Part shown: positions 43,730 to 51,618 of the stretch, piece by piece
How positions within the stretch are numbered: position 1 is the stretch's first letter
Layout: each line of letters starts with the position of its first letter
Source of the DNA: Paenibacillus alvei DSM 29
GTDB taxonomy: Bacteria > Bacillota > Bacilli > Paenibacillales > Paenibacillaceae
Direction: 5' to 3'
Assembly: GCF_000293805.1 (NCBI RefSeq)
Contig: NZ_AMBZ01000001.1
Location: 62,001-126,000, forward strand
DNA length: 64,000 nt
Notes under the pieces: generated by a model
What the model was told of the DNA's origin: nothing
The model's database searches: none
What the model saw: only the letters and a program-made list of their open reading frames with translations
Program-made: the position numbers and the translations under genes

Positions 43730-45655
43730 TTAACAGCTGTATTTTTTGACCTTTTGCCTCTTCTTTTTTGGAGGCTGCCGCTGTTGTTGTTGCTCGGTCA
43801 ATCCCCGCAATCGTCTTTCAACAGCTTCTAAATCAGGATCCAGTGACCGGAAGGCTGCAAGAGCATAGTTTCGACAGTCCAATGCCTCATTTCGCTCATG
43901 TCCGGCAAGCTTTTCCCAAGCCCATCGGGTACGCCCTTTTACGGTGCGCTGCACTAGTTTTTCAGATAGGAGCCCATTAAAAAAGGTGCCGTCGTACCCC
44001 TGATTTTCCCCTAAAGGGAAATGGCAGTACTTCGCACCTGGTTCCTGTACCTTTATGTTATTCATGATATCTGATTTACCTGCATCAACACCGATAGAAT
44101 AGAGCCATGTTTGGCCGATGACACGACCGTTAACGACGATCTTAGCCTTTCCTGGCGGTCTGGTATATGGAACGCCATCACCACCCACACCTTTGATTGC
44201 AAAGACTCGCTTATTCATGCGCTCACGACATTCACGGTATACATCTTGTGTTTTATGGCCGCCTGAATCGACAAACGTCTGTGATATCGTCAATCCTCTT
44301 GATGGATTCTCGAATTTATACACATGATTAACTACTTCGTCTAGCCGCTCCCACACATCCGATTCATGCGGATCACCCATGATAATACCCTTTTTAATTC
44401 CCCATGTCTCTCCAAAATGTCCATGGCCAACAACTTCATATTCCAACCGATCATTTTGGGTATCTACTCCACAGGTAAGCACAAGCACGCCTTCCGGCAG
44501 CTCAATAGGTGAACCATCCGAACGGTGGCCATAATCTTCTCGCCGCGCTAACATCGTATCTTCGTCGGCGATTTCGCCCCGATCCTCCCACAGCTCACCT
44601 AACATTGTGTTATATACAACCTTGAGCCTTGCGGGATCATCCTTTGCTGCTAGGAATGCATATACAACTTTATGCCATGGCTGCCATGGGGAAGCAAATG
44701 CGTTGAGCCAAAAGGAACGATGTCCTTTGTCAATCGCATTTGGATTCTCAGCTATCCATTTAGCCGGCTGCCGGCGCATGGCTTCCTCACTCGAAAGGCA
44801 ACCACACGATGGACAACACCATTCAATTGAATTAATAACATAATCTTTTTTCTTACCTACTACAATCGTATCAAAATCAAAATTTATATTTTTAAAAACG
44901 ATGTTGTGCCAATCCCCACACTCTGGACATTGATTACACCATCGCTCTCGTGTACCGGCATTAAACGATTTTTCAATTTGACTCGCACCTTTTATCGTAG
45001 GTGTTGATACATCTACCATTTTGCTGTTATAGAATGTTGTCGTCCTGGCTTCCGCGAGTGCCCAAGGATCTCCCTCAGTACCTGCAGACAACGCCCAGCG
45101 ATCCCTTTCATCACCTAGCACATAACGCGCAGGAGTGGATGCAAGTCCGCTCGCACTATTTGAACCAACGATCGTCAACATCCCACCAGGAAAAGACTTC
45201 TGCAAAATCGTATTTCCGCTATCTCTGTTCTTCACATCTGAAACTTTTTTACGGAGTTGATTACTGTCTCTAATCATGGGAGCAATCCGCAAACGGCTAA
45301 ATTTCTTTGCATCTCCCTCGGTAGGTTGCACATAAAGTACGCTGCCAGGATCCTGATCTATGATGTATCCGATTATGTTCAATTCAAGTTCTGATTTACC
45401 GACCTGGCTTGAAGCAACGAGTGTGATTTTCTCAATTCTATAATCCGTAAAAGCATCCATCACTTCAACAAGATAAGGCGTTCTATCGTTATTCCATGGT
45501 CCAGCCTCTGCGCTATTCTCGCGTGACAGAATCCGGTGTTTCCCTGCCCATTCTGATACAGTTAAATCTTCCGGCGGCGTGTAGTTTTGAAATGCTCGTG
45601 AGATTGTTCGATTTAGATCCCTAAAACGATTGTCATTCTCCTTCATTATCTCCAT
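43730..45655 (-). CDS. Terminase large subunit (GpA family)
   Basis: A 641-residue DNA-packaging ATPase/nuclease. The start at ATG 45655 has GGAGTG 6 bases upstream. Seen are a Walker A-like VASSQVGKSELELN, a Walker B-like VLGDERDRW, two CxxC pairs (CNQCPEC, CCPSCGC) and the nuclease region VLTCGVDTQNDRLEYEVVG with DSGG. The GpA C-terminal signature HERNEALDCRNYALAAF is present. This family makes cohesive ends, so the phage is probably cos-type. Confidence 0.95.
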   Translation of the reverse strand: MEIMKENDNRFRDLNRTISRAFQNYTPPEDLTVSEWAGKHRILSRENSAEAGPWNNDRTPYLVEVMDAFTDYRIEKITLVASSQVGKSELELNIIGYIIDQDPGSVLYVQPTEGDAKKFSRLRIAPMIRDSNQLRKKVSDVKNRDSGNTILQKSFPGGMLTIVGSNSASGLASTPARYVLGDERDRWALSAGTEGDPWALAEARTTTFYNSKMVDVSTPTIKGASQIEKSFNAGTRERWCNQCPECGDWHNIVFKNINFDFDTIVVGKKKDYVINSIEWCCPSCGCLSSEEAMRRQPAKWIAENPNAIDKGHRSFWLNAFASPWQPWHKVVYAFLAAKDDPARLKVVYNTMLGELWEDRGEIADEDTMLARREDYGHRSDGSPIELPEGVLVLTCGVDTQNDRLEYEVVGHGHFGETWGIKKGIIMGDPHESDVWERLDEVVNHVYKFENPSRGLTISQTFVDSGGHKTQDVYRECRERMNKRVFAIKGVGGDGVPYTRPPGKAKIVVNGRVIGQTWLYSIGVDAGKSDIMNNIKVQEPGAKYCHFPLGENQGYDGTFFNGLLSEKLVQRTVKGRTRWAWEKLAGHERNEALDCRNYALAAFRSLDPDLEAVERRLRGLTEQQQQRQPPKKKRQKVKKYSC

Positions 45656-46208
45656 GCCTTTCACTCCAACCACGCCGTTCCCTTACACGCTTCTTAAAGT
45701 CATCAGGCTCATATTGATAACCGGAGAGATGATCAATAATGCGATATACTTCTTGCTTCACTCGTTCAGATGCTTCGGCTGCCGTCTTCGTCTTTGCTAA
45801 ATCAATAGCAAGTTTACCTGGCATAGCCATCAACAAGGATCGAACTGACATCACATGATCAGTAAGTACCGCCTCGACATCATCAGCCAGATGCATATTG
45901 CCTTCTAATTCAGCAAGTTCCAGTTCAGACATTCTCGCTTTAGCCAGCTTTATCTTCGTTTCGGCTTCTAGTTTTTGCGTTTCAAGATCAGAATCTGTCT
46001 CTTTCTTTTCTCGACCGTTAGCCTTATCAGATAGATACTTAATATAATCCTGAATGGTGGGCAGAAGGTCATACTTGCGTGGCCTTTTTTGAACGGGTGT
46101 GATAACGCCTTCCGCCGTCAATTGCTCGATGCGTCTTGTCGTCAACCCAAACGCTTTAGCGATGTATTGAGTGCCTTTCAAATCTACCCCTTCGCTCACC
46201 TCTTCCAC
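45633..46208 (-). CDS. Terminase small subunit (Nu1-like)
   Basis: A 191-residue protein with an N-terminal winged helix-turn-helix (GTQYIAKAFGLTTRRIEQLTAEGVI), as in Nu1, which recognises the cos site. The middle is a long charged helix (LETQKLEAETKIKLAKARMSELELAEL). GTG starts at 46208 and 46199 are both possible. The 210 bases upstream (46209-46419) lack a gene and are a likely place for cos. Confidence 0.88.
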   Translation of the reverse strand: MEEVSEGVDLKGTQYIAKAFGLTTRRIEQLTAEGVITPVQKRPRKYDLLPTIQDYIKYLSDKANGREKKETDSDLETQKLEAETKIKLAKARMSELELAELEGNMHLADDVEAVLTDHVMSVRSLLMAMPGKLAIDLAKTKTAAEASERVKQEVYRIIDHLSGYQYEPDDFKKRVRERRGWSERHGDNEGE

Positions 46209-46419
46209 CCCTTCCGTAACGAAATGCTCAAATTTTTATTTTTCGTAACTAGCTAGAATTTGGGGTCGTTAGCACCCGCAGGGTTCATTATCTTCTGGAA
46301 GTACCTACGGAGATCCCTGTGCCCACTGTAAGCCATCCAATCAGGCTAGGCAATGTTATCATACCATCACAATGTTTCACGCTTCTACGAGCCTGTGAGC
46401 AAGTGTAGCGACGTGCTTC

Positions 46420-46632
46420 CTAATCACGTTCGTTTCCCTTGATACTTCTCCTTACTTCACCAATAGGTAAGTTCATCAATGCCTTGTACATGTTCTCTAT
46501 TTCTTTGTGCATGCTGCGTTGCTTCTTGCGATATCGATAGTCACATGCGACTGTGATGATTAGCAATGTTAACACGCATATGCTTAGCAGTTGTGTGAAT
46601 GATTCCGGCAGTACTACGAGGACATAACTCAT
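46420..46632 (-). CDS. Small single-pass membrane protein
   Basis: A 70-residue protein: hydrophobic residues 12-30 (FTQLLSICVLTLLIITVAC) followed by a basic cytoplasmic tail (RYRKKQRSMHKEIENMYKAL). No family is recognised. It lies between the terminase and Pmp3 genes, in a place where phages often carry accessory genes. Confidence 0.6.
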   Translation of the reverse strand: MSYVLVVLPESFTQLLSICVLTLLIITVACDYRYRKKQRSMHKEIENMYKALMNLPIGEVRRSIKGNERD

Positions 46633-46655
46633 AGCTCACTCCCTTCTAGAAATAA

Positions 46656-46682
46656 AAAAGCCACTGAGTAATCAGCAGCTTT
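46656..46682 (-). terminator. Terminator after the Pmp3 gene
   Basis: Leftward: AAAGC-TG-CTG-ATTACT-CAG-TG-GCTTTTTT. It is a paired stem with an internal mismatch and a T run. Confidence 0.7.
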
Positions 46683-46687
46683 CTCTC

Positions 46688-46885
46688 CTATTTCATTGCG
46701 CCCCTTATGATTTCCGCTTGTTGTCTCATGCGCTTGTTTGCCTTGCTTTCGTTCACAACCATGATAGCGTGAATTACTCCTGGTACAAATAAGCATAAGC
46801 ATAATACGAAATTAACTAATGCTTGGATTGGTTTGCCACAAAACAGAACCGCGACAGGAGGAAGAAGAATTGCGAGTAGATACAT
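46688..46885 (-). CDS. YqaE/Pmp3-family membrane protein
   Basis: A 65-residue protein with the clear Pmp3 signature: LLAILLPPVAVLFCGKPIQALVNFVLCLCLFVPGVIHAIMVV, two membrane helices. Cellular members are linked to salt or stress tolerance through membrane potential. Here it is inside the prophage, between the terminase and tRNA region, with its own terminator, so it is probably a lysogenic-conversion (moron) gene. Confidence 0.88.
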   Translation of the reverse strand: MYLLAILLPPVAVLFCGKPIQALVNFVLCLCLFVPGVIHAIMVVNESKANKRMRQQAEIIRGAMK

Positions 46886-47013
46886 GGTTTACCCCTCTTT
46901 CTTTACTTTGTCATTCCATTATTCGACAAGAGTTTTAGTAATCCTTTCCTACCCGTAAATAATTTTCTATGGCTCTATGCCTCCCGCCGATTGCGTACTT
47001 CAAATACAAATTA

Positions 47014-47041
47014 AAAACCGCCTCGCAAAGAGACGGCTTTA
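47014..47041 (-). terminator. Terminator after the tRNA-like genes
   Basis: Leftward: AAAGCCGTCTC-TTTGC-GAGGCGGTTTTT. The stem is CCGTCTC/GAGGCGG with one wobble and a T run follows. Confidence 0.8.
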
Positions 47042-47059
47042 AGAGAAGGAAAAAATAAT

Positions 47060-47117
47060 GCGAATGACAGGATTCGAACCTGTGACCTCATGCTCGTGCT
47101 ACCACTGCCCCATCCGT
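47060..47117 (-). tRNA. Truncated tRNA-like gene, 58 bases
   Basis: The T arm is perfect (ACAGG-TTCGAAT-CCTGT). The acceptor CATTCGC pairs with ACGGATG except for the first pair, followed by discriminator A. Only 27 bases separate the acceptor and T arm, about 15 fewer than normal, and no standard anticodon stem-loop can be drawn. It is probably a decayed phage tRNA or a tRNA mimic; the specificity is not assignable. Confidence 0.6.
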
Positions 47118-47125
47118 TTATTAAG

Positions 47126-47210
47126 TACCAGCGCTAGGAATCGAACCTAGGACATCCAGAGCCATGTTATCGACGTCTTCTCTGTGCTTCTACCACTGAG
47201 CTACACTGGT
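47126..47210 (-). tRNA. tRNA-like gene with enlarged anticodon loop
   Basis: The acceptor (ACCAGTG/CGCTGGT, discriminator A), D arm (GCT...AGC around CAGTGGTAGA) and T arm (CTAGG-TTCGATT-CCTAG) are sound. The anticodon stem CAGAG/CTCTG is perfect, but the loop (47162-47179) has 18 bases instead of 7. CCA is not encoded. It may carry an 11-base insertion, so the anticodon is not assignable. It is 8 bases from the truncated neighbour. Confidence 0.7.
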
Positions 47211-47212
47211 GT

Positions 47213-47262
47213 AAAAAGAGATGTGACCGCTTGTTTGCAGAGTAACAAACGACCACATCTCT
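47213..47262 (-). terminator. Strong terminator before the tRNA-like genes
   Basis: AGAGATGTG at 47218-47226 pairs with CACATCTCT at 47254-47262, with an inner TTTG/CAAA pairing; leftward the stem is followed by TTTTTAC. It ends the early-region transcript after the 47296 gene. Confidence 0.85.
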
Positions 47263-47295
47263 AACTCTTCCGACACTATCATATTAACACGGAAT

Positions 47296-47958
47296 TCAGC
47301 ACATATGTTCCCGTATTTTTCCCTCGTTTTTCCCGACTTTTTCCCACCCTGCTAAGATTGCGTATTGGGCTAAGGCAGAACGCCTCATTCTGTAGTACAC
47401 ACTTCTTGCTAGATGCATTCTCTGCAACACTTCACCCCAAGGTAAACTTTCGATGAAGCTCAAGCGAAGCAGTTCCTCGTATTCCGGCTTTTTCTCTTTA
47501 ATAATTTGCAGTATGTCATCAATCCGCTGCTTCTCAGCCAGCAAATCTTGATATTCAGCAAGCTGCGCCAGAATCGCCTCGAAGCCTACCGGTGTACCAG
47601 TACGCGCCTCGATAACCTTCACGATCTTTCGTTGCAGTTCCTCAAGCATCGCCCCGTCCTCATCGTCCGCTGGTTCGCAGTCCTGGACGGCTCTCAGTTG
47701 CGCCTTGGTGCCAGTCGGATACCGTTCAAGATAAGCATGAGCTGCCGCCTCCAAACGCTGCTCCTTCTGTGAAAGGTACATGTAGCTCGGCATACGTCGG
47801 AGTTTTGCATGCAACTCCTGCAGGTGATCGTCCTCGTTAAGCCGACTCACTGTAATGCCGTTGCCTACGCTGTACGTTTCCAAGACACGGAGACGGCCAA
47901 TGATGTCACGATATCCCGTCAGCTGATCAATTACCTTTTGCTCTACTGTCTTTACCAT
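47296..47958 (-). CDS. Probable phage late-gene regulator (ArpU/sigma-4-like HTH)
   Basis: A 220-residue protein, mostly helical. Near the C terminus lies a sigma region-4-like helix-turn-helix (EYEELLRLSFIESLPWGEVLQRMHLARSVYYRMRRSALAQYA). Proteins of the ArpU/RinA type at this place, the last gene before the terminase, switch on late transcription. The N-terminal part is unlike any family that I know. Confidence 0.65.
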   Translation of the reverse strand: MVKTVEQKVIDQLTGYRDIIGRLRVLETYSVGNGITVSRLNEDDHLQELHAKLRRMPSYMYLSQKEQRLEAAAHAYLERYPTGTKAQLRAVQDCEPADDEDGAMLEELQRKIVKVIEARTGTPVGFEAILAQLAEYQDLLAEKQRIDDILQIIKEKKPEYEELLRLSFIESLPWGEVLQRMHLARSVYYRMRRSALAQYAILAGWEKVGKNEGKIREHMC

Positions 47959-47977
47959 CAGCCCCCCGCCTCCCTAT

Positions 47978-48088
47978 TCACTCGTCTTCATCGTCCTCTT
48001 CATCAGGGATCATGAGATCGCAATCCTTACATTCAAAAATCCCCATATGCCAGTGTTTCATTTCATCTCCGCAAAATGGACAAATCAT
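47978..48088 (-). CDS. Zinc-ribbon mini-protein, 36 residues
   Basis: Starts at ATG 48088, which overlaps the stop of the previous gene (ATGA). Two CxxC pairs (CPFC, CKDC) form a zinc ribbon, followed by an acidic tail (DEEDDEDE). The function is unknown; such phage proteins often bind host factors. Confidence 0.6.
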   Translation of the reverse strand: MICPFCGDEMKHWHMGIFECKDCDLMIPDEEDDEDE

Positions 48089-48219
48089 TCGTCATCCCCC
48101 TCCTCGTCGTATACTGCGTCACACTCAAGCATCTTGCAATCTGGGCAAAAGTTAGTACCACAACACGGGCACTGTTCCCACCAAGTACCACATGTAGGGC
48201 ATTTGTCTTGGTCACACAT
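48085..48219 (-). CDS. Cys-rich zinc-binding mini-protein, 44 residues
   Basis: From ATG 48219 inside the end of the preceding gene. It contains CPTC, CPCC and CPDC motifs plus further Cys (nine in all), so it should bind one or two zinc ions. The tail is acidic. It forms a tight pair with the 36-residue zinc ribbon downstream. Confidence 0.6.
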   Translation of the reverse strand: MCDQDKCPTCGTWWEQCPCCGTNFCPDCKMLECDAVYDEEGDDE

Positions 48220-48511
48220 CCATTTCATCATCCTCTGTTTCAGCGTCGTATTCTTTTTCGCTAATCGGCGTTACACATTCCACTTTTATTTCAATCTGCT
48301 TGGCCAATGCAGCCGCCATTCTCTTATGCAATGCGTCATAGTCATTCGGTGTATTCTTGCATTTCAGCTTAATCTGTGAATAGCATTCTGCTGGATTCCC
48401 GTCTTCATCATGAGCCATTTCAGCTTCTGGACTTATCCGGAAACAAAATCTTAGATCCAACAACGCTTCTTCCTCATTTTCACAAACCATTCCATGTTCA
48501 TCTACTTTCAT
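48212..48511 (-). CDS. Hypothetical early phage protein, 99 residues
   Basis: An acidic protein with a beta-like middle (NPAECYSQIKLKCKNTPNDYDAL) and a helix (HKRMAAALAKQIEIKVECV). No domain is recognised. The start overlaps the previous gene by 4 bases and the stop overlaps the next by 8, typical of a coupled early operon. Confidence 0.6.
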   Translation of the reverse strand: MKVDEHGMVCENEEEALLDLRFCFRISPEAEMAHDEDGNPAECYSQIKLKCKNTPNDYDALHKRMAAALAKQIEIKVECVTPISEKEYDAETEDDEMDV

Positions 48512-48690
48512 GACTGCTTCCCCTCCTGATTCATGTTTTTGGCGTAATGACGTGCAATGGTATTCACGAAATAGCTGTGTTTAACGGTACAGACATGGAA
48601 AGCGATGAACCCCAGTCTTATTCCCTTCGTATGCTTATACCAGTCGATACCTACTGTCCATTTCCGATCAATTTCGATTAGGATAAACAT
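48508..48690 (-). CDS. Hypothetical phage protein, 60 residues
   Basis: The start at ATG 48690 is chosen because GGAGGGG lies 9 bases upstream; a longer frame to 48759 would run into the previous gene. The protein has a beta-rich part (FILIEIDRKWTVGIDWYKHT) and a His/Lys-rich end. Nothing is recognised. Confidence 0.5.
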   Translation of the reverse strand: MFILIEIDRKWTVGIDWYKHTKGIRLGFIAFHVCTVKHSYFVNTIARHYAKNMNQEGKQS

Positions 48691-49007
48691 CCAGACTTCT
48701 TCCCCTCCTGTATGCGTTGTATGGAGGCTACCAACGACTTTAAATCGTCCTTTAGCCAACGGTAATGTTCTTCGTATCCGAAACCTTCACCAAATACGGC
48801 AATTGGTTTATTCGCGAGATGCTCCATTTGCATGAGGATTCTTTCTTTCTCTTCTTTCAGCCGTTCTACTTCTTCCTCCGCTGCAATGGCCCTTTTTAAA
48901 GCGTGTGGTGCGACTACATCACGAATAAAGTCACCTGTAGGTTCAGGGATTAACTTGTTTATCTTTTCAAAGTTCTCAAGATCAGCTTGAAGGTCACGAT
49001 TATTCAT
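48678..49007 (-). CDS. Hypothetical coiled-coil phage protein
   Basis: About 109 residues, starting near ATG 49007 (alternatives 49016-49019). It has a helical middle with a heptad pattern (AAEEEVERLKEEKERILMQMEHLA) and a C-terminal helix. No known domain is seen. Confidence 0.55.
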   Translation of the reverse strand: MNNRDLQADLENFEKINKLIPEPTGDFIRDVVAPHALKRAIAAEEEVERLKEEKERILMQMEHLANKPIAVFGEGFGYEEHYRWLKDDLKSLVASIQRIQEGKKSGCLS

Positions 49008-49096
49008 TCTGTTCACCATCCTCTCCTTGGAATATCTCCGGAATAATTTACGTTGATTTTGACAAGGAGGGTGGTATAACCCTCCCTATCGCTTCG

Positions 49097-49747
49097 CTAT
49101 TCCATCGCTGGATGATCAGCAATGAAGAAGTTGCCGAACTTGTCACGCTCAGGAATCATTTTGTCAAAGTCCTCATATTCACCAGTAGCTAGACGTACAG
49201 CAAGCTTTTGGCCACAGCTGTGACATTTAACCTCTGATTCATCCAAACGGATATATACATTTCTTTTGTCCTGGCATCCTGGATTCTGGCAGTAGTACCG
49301 GCAGCGGTGGCGAGCTACGCCGTCCTTATACTTAATGCCTGTCGTCCACCACTCGGGTTTTTCCTTGGCAGTTTCCGCAGCTGCAGCAAGTTTCTCACCA
49401 ACCTGCACCGATAAATTTCGTTCTGAGTTGATGAGTGGTGGTTTCATAACTTCTTTCATTCGTTGTGCTATCGGGGAAAGAGATGCAACGAGTTTGGCCG
49501 ATGCTTCATTCATGTGTGTAACTATATCTTTCATGGGAATGATTCTTTCACGATCAGATGTCTCAAACTTGGCGGGAGAAACGTTCACGGTCGCATCCGC
49601 TTTTGAAACATTTGACTTCACTTCATCAACCCCAAATGCCTTGAAAAACCCATTTATCAAAGCTGCCTTGTTTTCATTGCTGAGTTTATCCAATTCCAAA
49701 ACGCCATTCATTTCACCGTTATTGATACTCAACTTAATCCAATTCAT
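49097..49747 (-). CDS. Zinc-ribbon phage protein, unknown function
   Basis: A 216-residue protein. The N-terminal half is helical; the C-terminal half has a four-Cys zinc ribbon (CRYYCQNPGCQDKRNVYIRLDESEVKCHSCGQKL), with the last pair CHSC, then an acidic end. The zinc ribbon suggests nucleic-acid or protein binding. It overlaps the next upstream frame by 14 bases. Confidence 0.6.
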   Translation of the reverse strand: MNWIKLSINNGEMNGVLELDKLSNENKAALINGFFKAFGVDEVKSNVSKADATVNVSPAKFETSDRERIIPMKDIVTHMNEASAKLVASLSPIAQRMKEVMKPPLINSERNLSVQVGEKLAAAAETAKEKPEWWTTGIKYKDGVARHRCRYYCQNPGCQDKRNVYIRLDESEVKCHSCGQKLAVRLATGEYEDFDKMIPERDKFGNFFIADHPAME

Positions 49748-49928
49748 TGGAATACCCCTCCAAATTAAGAATGTATGTTCGGTTCAAAGGCGCAGCAATT
49801 TCCCGTCTTTGCTTCTGCCGACGCCGTGGTGGCGGATCGTGCGGAAGCAAGTACACCGCGCCTATTTCATTGCCGTTCTCGTCAGTGACAAACTCCCAAG
49901 GTACATCATCAAAGATTGGGTCATGCAT
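49734..49928 (-). CDS. Hypothetical basic phage protein, 64 residues
   Basis: Starts at ATG 49928, overlapping the end of the sigma-like gene (ATG inside CATGCATGA). A basic stretch DPPPRRRQKQRR follows a hydrophobic turn. No known family. Confidence 0.5.
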   Translation of the reverse strand: MHDPIFDDVPWEFVTDENGNEIGAVYLLPHDPPPRRRQKQRREIAAPLNRTYILNLEGYSNELD

Positions 49929-50991
49929 GGCTTTCGAGCTCAATGTAATACATGCCCTGATTTTCATAGAGCTTATAGCGTTTCTGCTCGACCGTTTTCT
50001 GCTGCAGCCAACCAACCAATTGTTTATTGACCAGCTGAAGCCCGCCGCTCTTATCCCACTTCCGTAACTTCAGACCATTCTCCCCACGTTGGATGACCAG
50101 GCGATTTGTTGTGGAATCGAAGCCAACACGCAAGCACTGGCCAGCTGCACATTTCATCATGTCTGTTGCCCGACGGTTAAAATGAATTCCGTGTTTGTTT
50201 AGTCCAATCGTTGGATTGGAAGTGAGCTTTTCATCGATAAACCATTCAATGGACGACATCTGACTTTCACGAATCTTGTTACTCATGACAAATTCCTCCC
50301 TAGTCAATTCTCCAGATTGAAAACGTGAATACTTGTCTTTGATTCGATTGAGTACCCGACTAACATAGACTTGAGATTTATGAACATGCTTAGCTATTTG
50401 GCCTTGCGTCAAGCCTTCCATCCGTAATGTGAGGATGGTTCGTTCTGTCAATGCTAATACGTCAAGGAACTCCTGGACATGGATCCCTGAATAATCCGCT
50501 AAACTTGGCAGCACGTCCAACATCGTAAGCTCTTTATCATCCTGAAAAATCACTTGATCCAGTGACGACACCGACCATCCTTCGAGATGTTTCAGAAGAT
50601 CTTGAACGTCCGCAAGCTTCCATCCAGTTTTCAAGACGATTTCCTCAGCCGAATCATCAGCCCATCCCTGTTTGCGAATGAATGATAGGCGATCTAAGAT
50701 CAACCTTGGAACCCGCACAGTATAGCGATTGCTCCTCAAATACTTTTGAATGCTCCACCGGATCATTGGGAATGCATACGTTGAAAAAGCTGTCACCCTC
50801 CCGTTGAATCGAGATGGATCATAATTCCGAAAAGCCTCAATGAGTCCAAATGTTCCAATCGATACAAGGTCTTCGTAGTCCAAACCATTTCCGATGACTA
50901 CGGTATACTTCTTGGCTACGGCATGAACCATCCTCATGTTGTTTTGGATCACTTCTCCCTCGTATCCAAGATGAGGATTATATGCTTCCAA
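49921..50991 (-). CDS. Phage sigma-70-family protein with C-terminal extension
   Basis: About 356 residues from TTG 50991, which has AAGGGGTGAT 5 bases upstream; an earlier TTG at 51027 is less likely. Region 2 is clear (NNMRMVHAVAKKY, GLDYEDLVSIGTFGLIEAFRNYDPSR, AFSTYAFPMIRWSIQKYLRSN), then a region-3-like part and region 4 (LALTERTILTLRMEGLTQGQIAKHVHKSQVYVSRVLNRIK). After about residue 230 comes an extension of roughly 110 residues with no recognised fold (EWFIDEKLTSNPTIGLNKHGIHFNRRATDMM). It may direct RNA polymerase to phage late or middle promoters. Confidence 0.8.
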   Translation of the reverse strand: MEAYNPHLGYEGEVIQNNMRMVHAVAKKYTVVIGNGLDYEDLVSIGTFGLIEAFRNYDPSRFNGRVTAFSTYAFPMIRWSIQKYLRSNRYTVRVPRLILDRLSFIRKQGWADDSAEEIVLKTGWKLADVQDLLKHLEGWSVSSLDQVIFQDDKELTMLDVLPSLADYSGIHVQEFLDVLALTERTILTLRMEGLTQGQIAKHVHKSQVYVSRVLNRIKDKYSRFQSGELTREEFVMSNKIRESQMSSIEWFIDEKLTSNPTIGLNKHGIHFNRRATDMMKCAAGQCLRVGFDSTTNRLVIQRGENGLKLRKWDKSGGLQLVNKQLVGWLQQKTVEQKRYKLYENQGMYYIELESHA

Positions 50992-50995
50992 GGGA

Positions 50996-51214
50996 TCACC
51001 CCTTCTGCTTTTCGTAAACTTCCTCAAGCCAATTTGCTAGCATCATCATTTGTTTAACAACTAATGGATTCTCTTGATATTTATCGCAGAGGGCAGCGCT
51101 TGAGTCGGCCACCCATGCCCAAAACTGTTCGCTTGTCATTCCATACTGAGCTGCAACCTGGTTAGCCATGCTGATCCAGTTCACCACTTCATCGTAGAAA
51201 GCCCTGTAGTTCAT
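50996..51214 (-). CDS. Hypothetical phage protein, 72 residues
   Basis: A helical, Trp-rich protein (FYDEVVNWISMANQVAAQYGMTSEQFWAWVADSSAAL) found directly ahead of the sigma-like gene. No function is known. Confidence 0.6.
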   Translation of the reverse strand: MNYRAFYDEVVNWISMANQVAAQYGMTSEQFWAWVADSSAALCDKYQENPLVVKQMMMLANWLEEVYEKQKG

Positions 51215-51216
51215 GG

Positions 51217-51618
51217 TTATAGCTCCTCGATTTTGATATAGATCCCTGGCAGCTTAGCCCAAAACTTTTCGATAATCTCGCTGGCCACAATAGCATCATC
51301 CGTCCAATATCCCAAATCTGTCATGATGTCGAATGGAAGCTTGTTCATGTTGTGTGTATCCGGCTTCGTCGTCTTCCACTCTCCGTCATAATGCTTGCTG
51401 CCTTCTGGAATCGGGAATAGCCATTTCACGATCACTCGCAGGGCCCCGGTGTATTTTTGCTTCGGCACATACTGCCCAAGATGAGCCGTTAATTTTGCTC
51501 GAGCCGCTTTAAGATCGTCAGGTTCATAGAAAACCGGTTTGCCATTCTTCACGGATACCTGTTTCTCCTGGTGCGTAGCGGTAGGCGGAATCATCGGCAT
51601 AAAAAATTCAGTCGTCAT
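51217..51618 (-). CDS. RusA-family Holliday junction resolvase
   Basis: A 133-residue endonuclease. Motifs FMPMIPPTATHQEKQVSV and TTKPDTHNMNKLPFDIMTDLGYWTDDAIVAS contain the Asp residues of the RusA active site. It resolves branched DNA arising in phage replication and recombination and would work with the Sak4-like and helicase proteins upstream. It overlaps the previous gene by 11 bases. Confidence 0.9.
   Translation of the reverse strand: MTTEFFMPMIPPTATHQEKQVSVKNGKPVFYEPDDLKAARAKLTAHLGQYVPKQKYTGALRVIVKWLFPIPEGSKHYDGEWKTTKPDTHNMNKLPFDIMTDLGYWTDDAIVASEIIEKFWAKLPGIYIKIEEL

Noticed and set aside
46209-46419. Definite cos site
   Set aside because: The position next to the small terminase gene is right, but no specific cohesive-end sequence can be recognised by eye.
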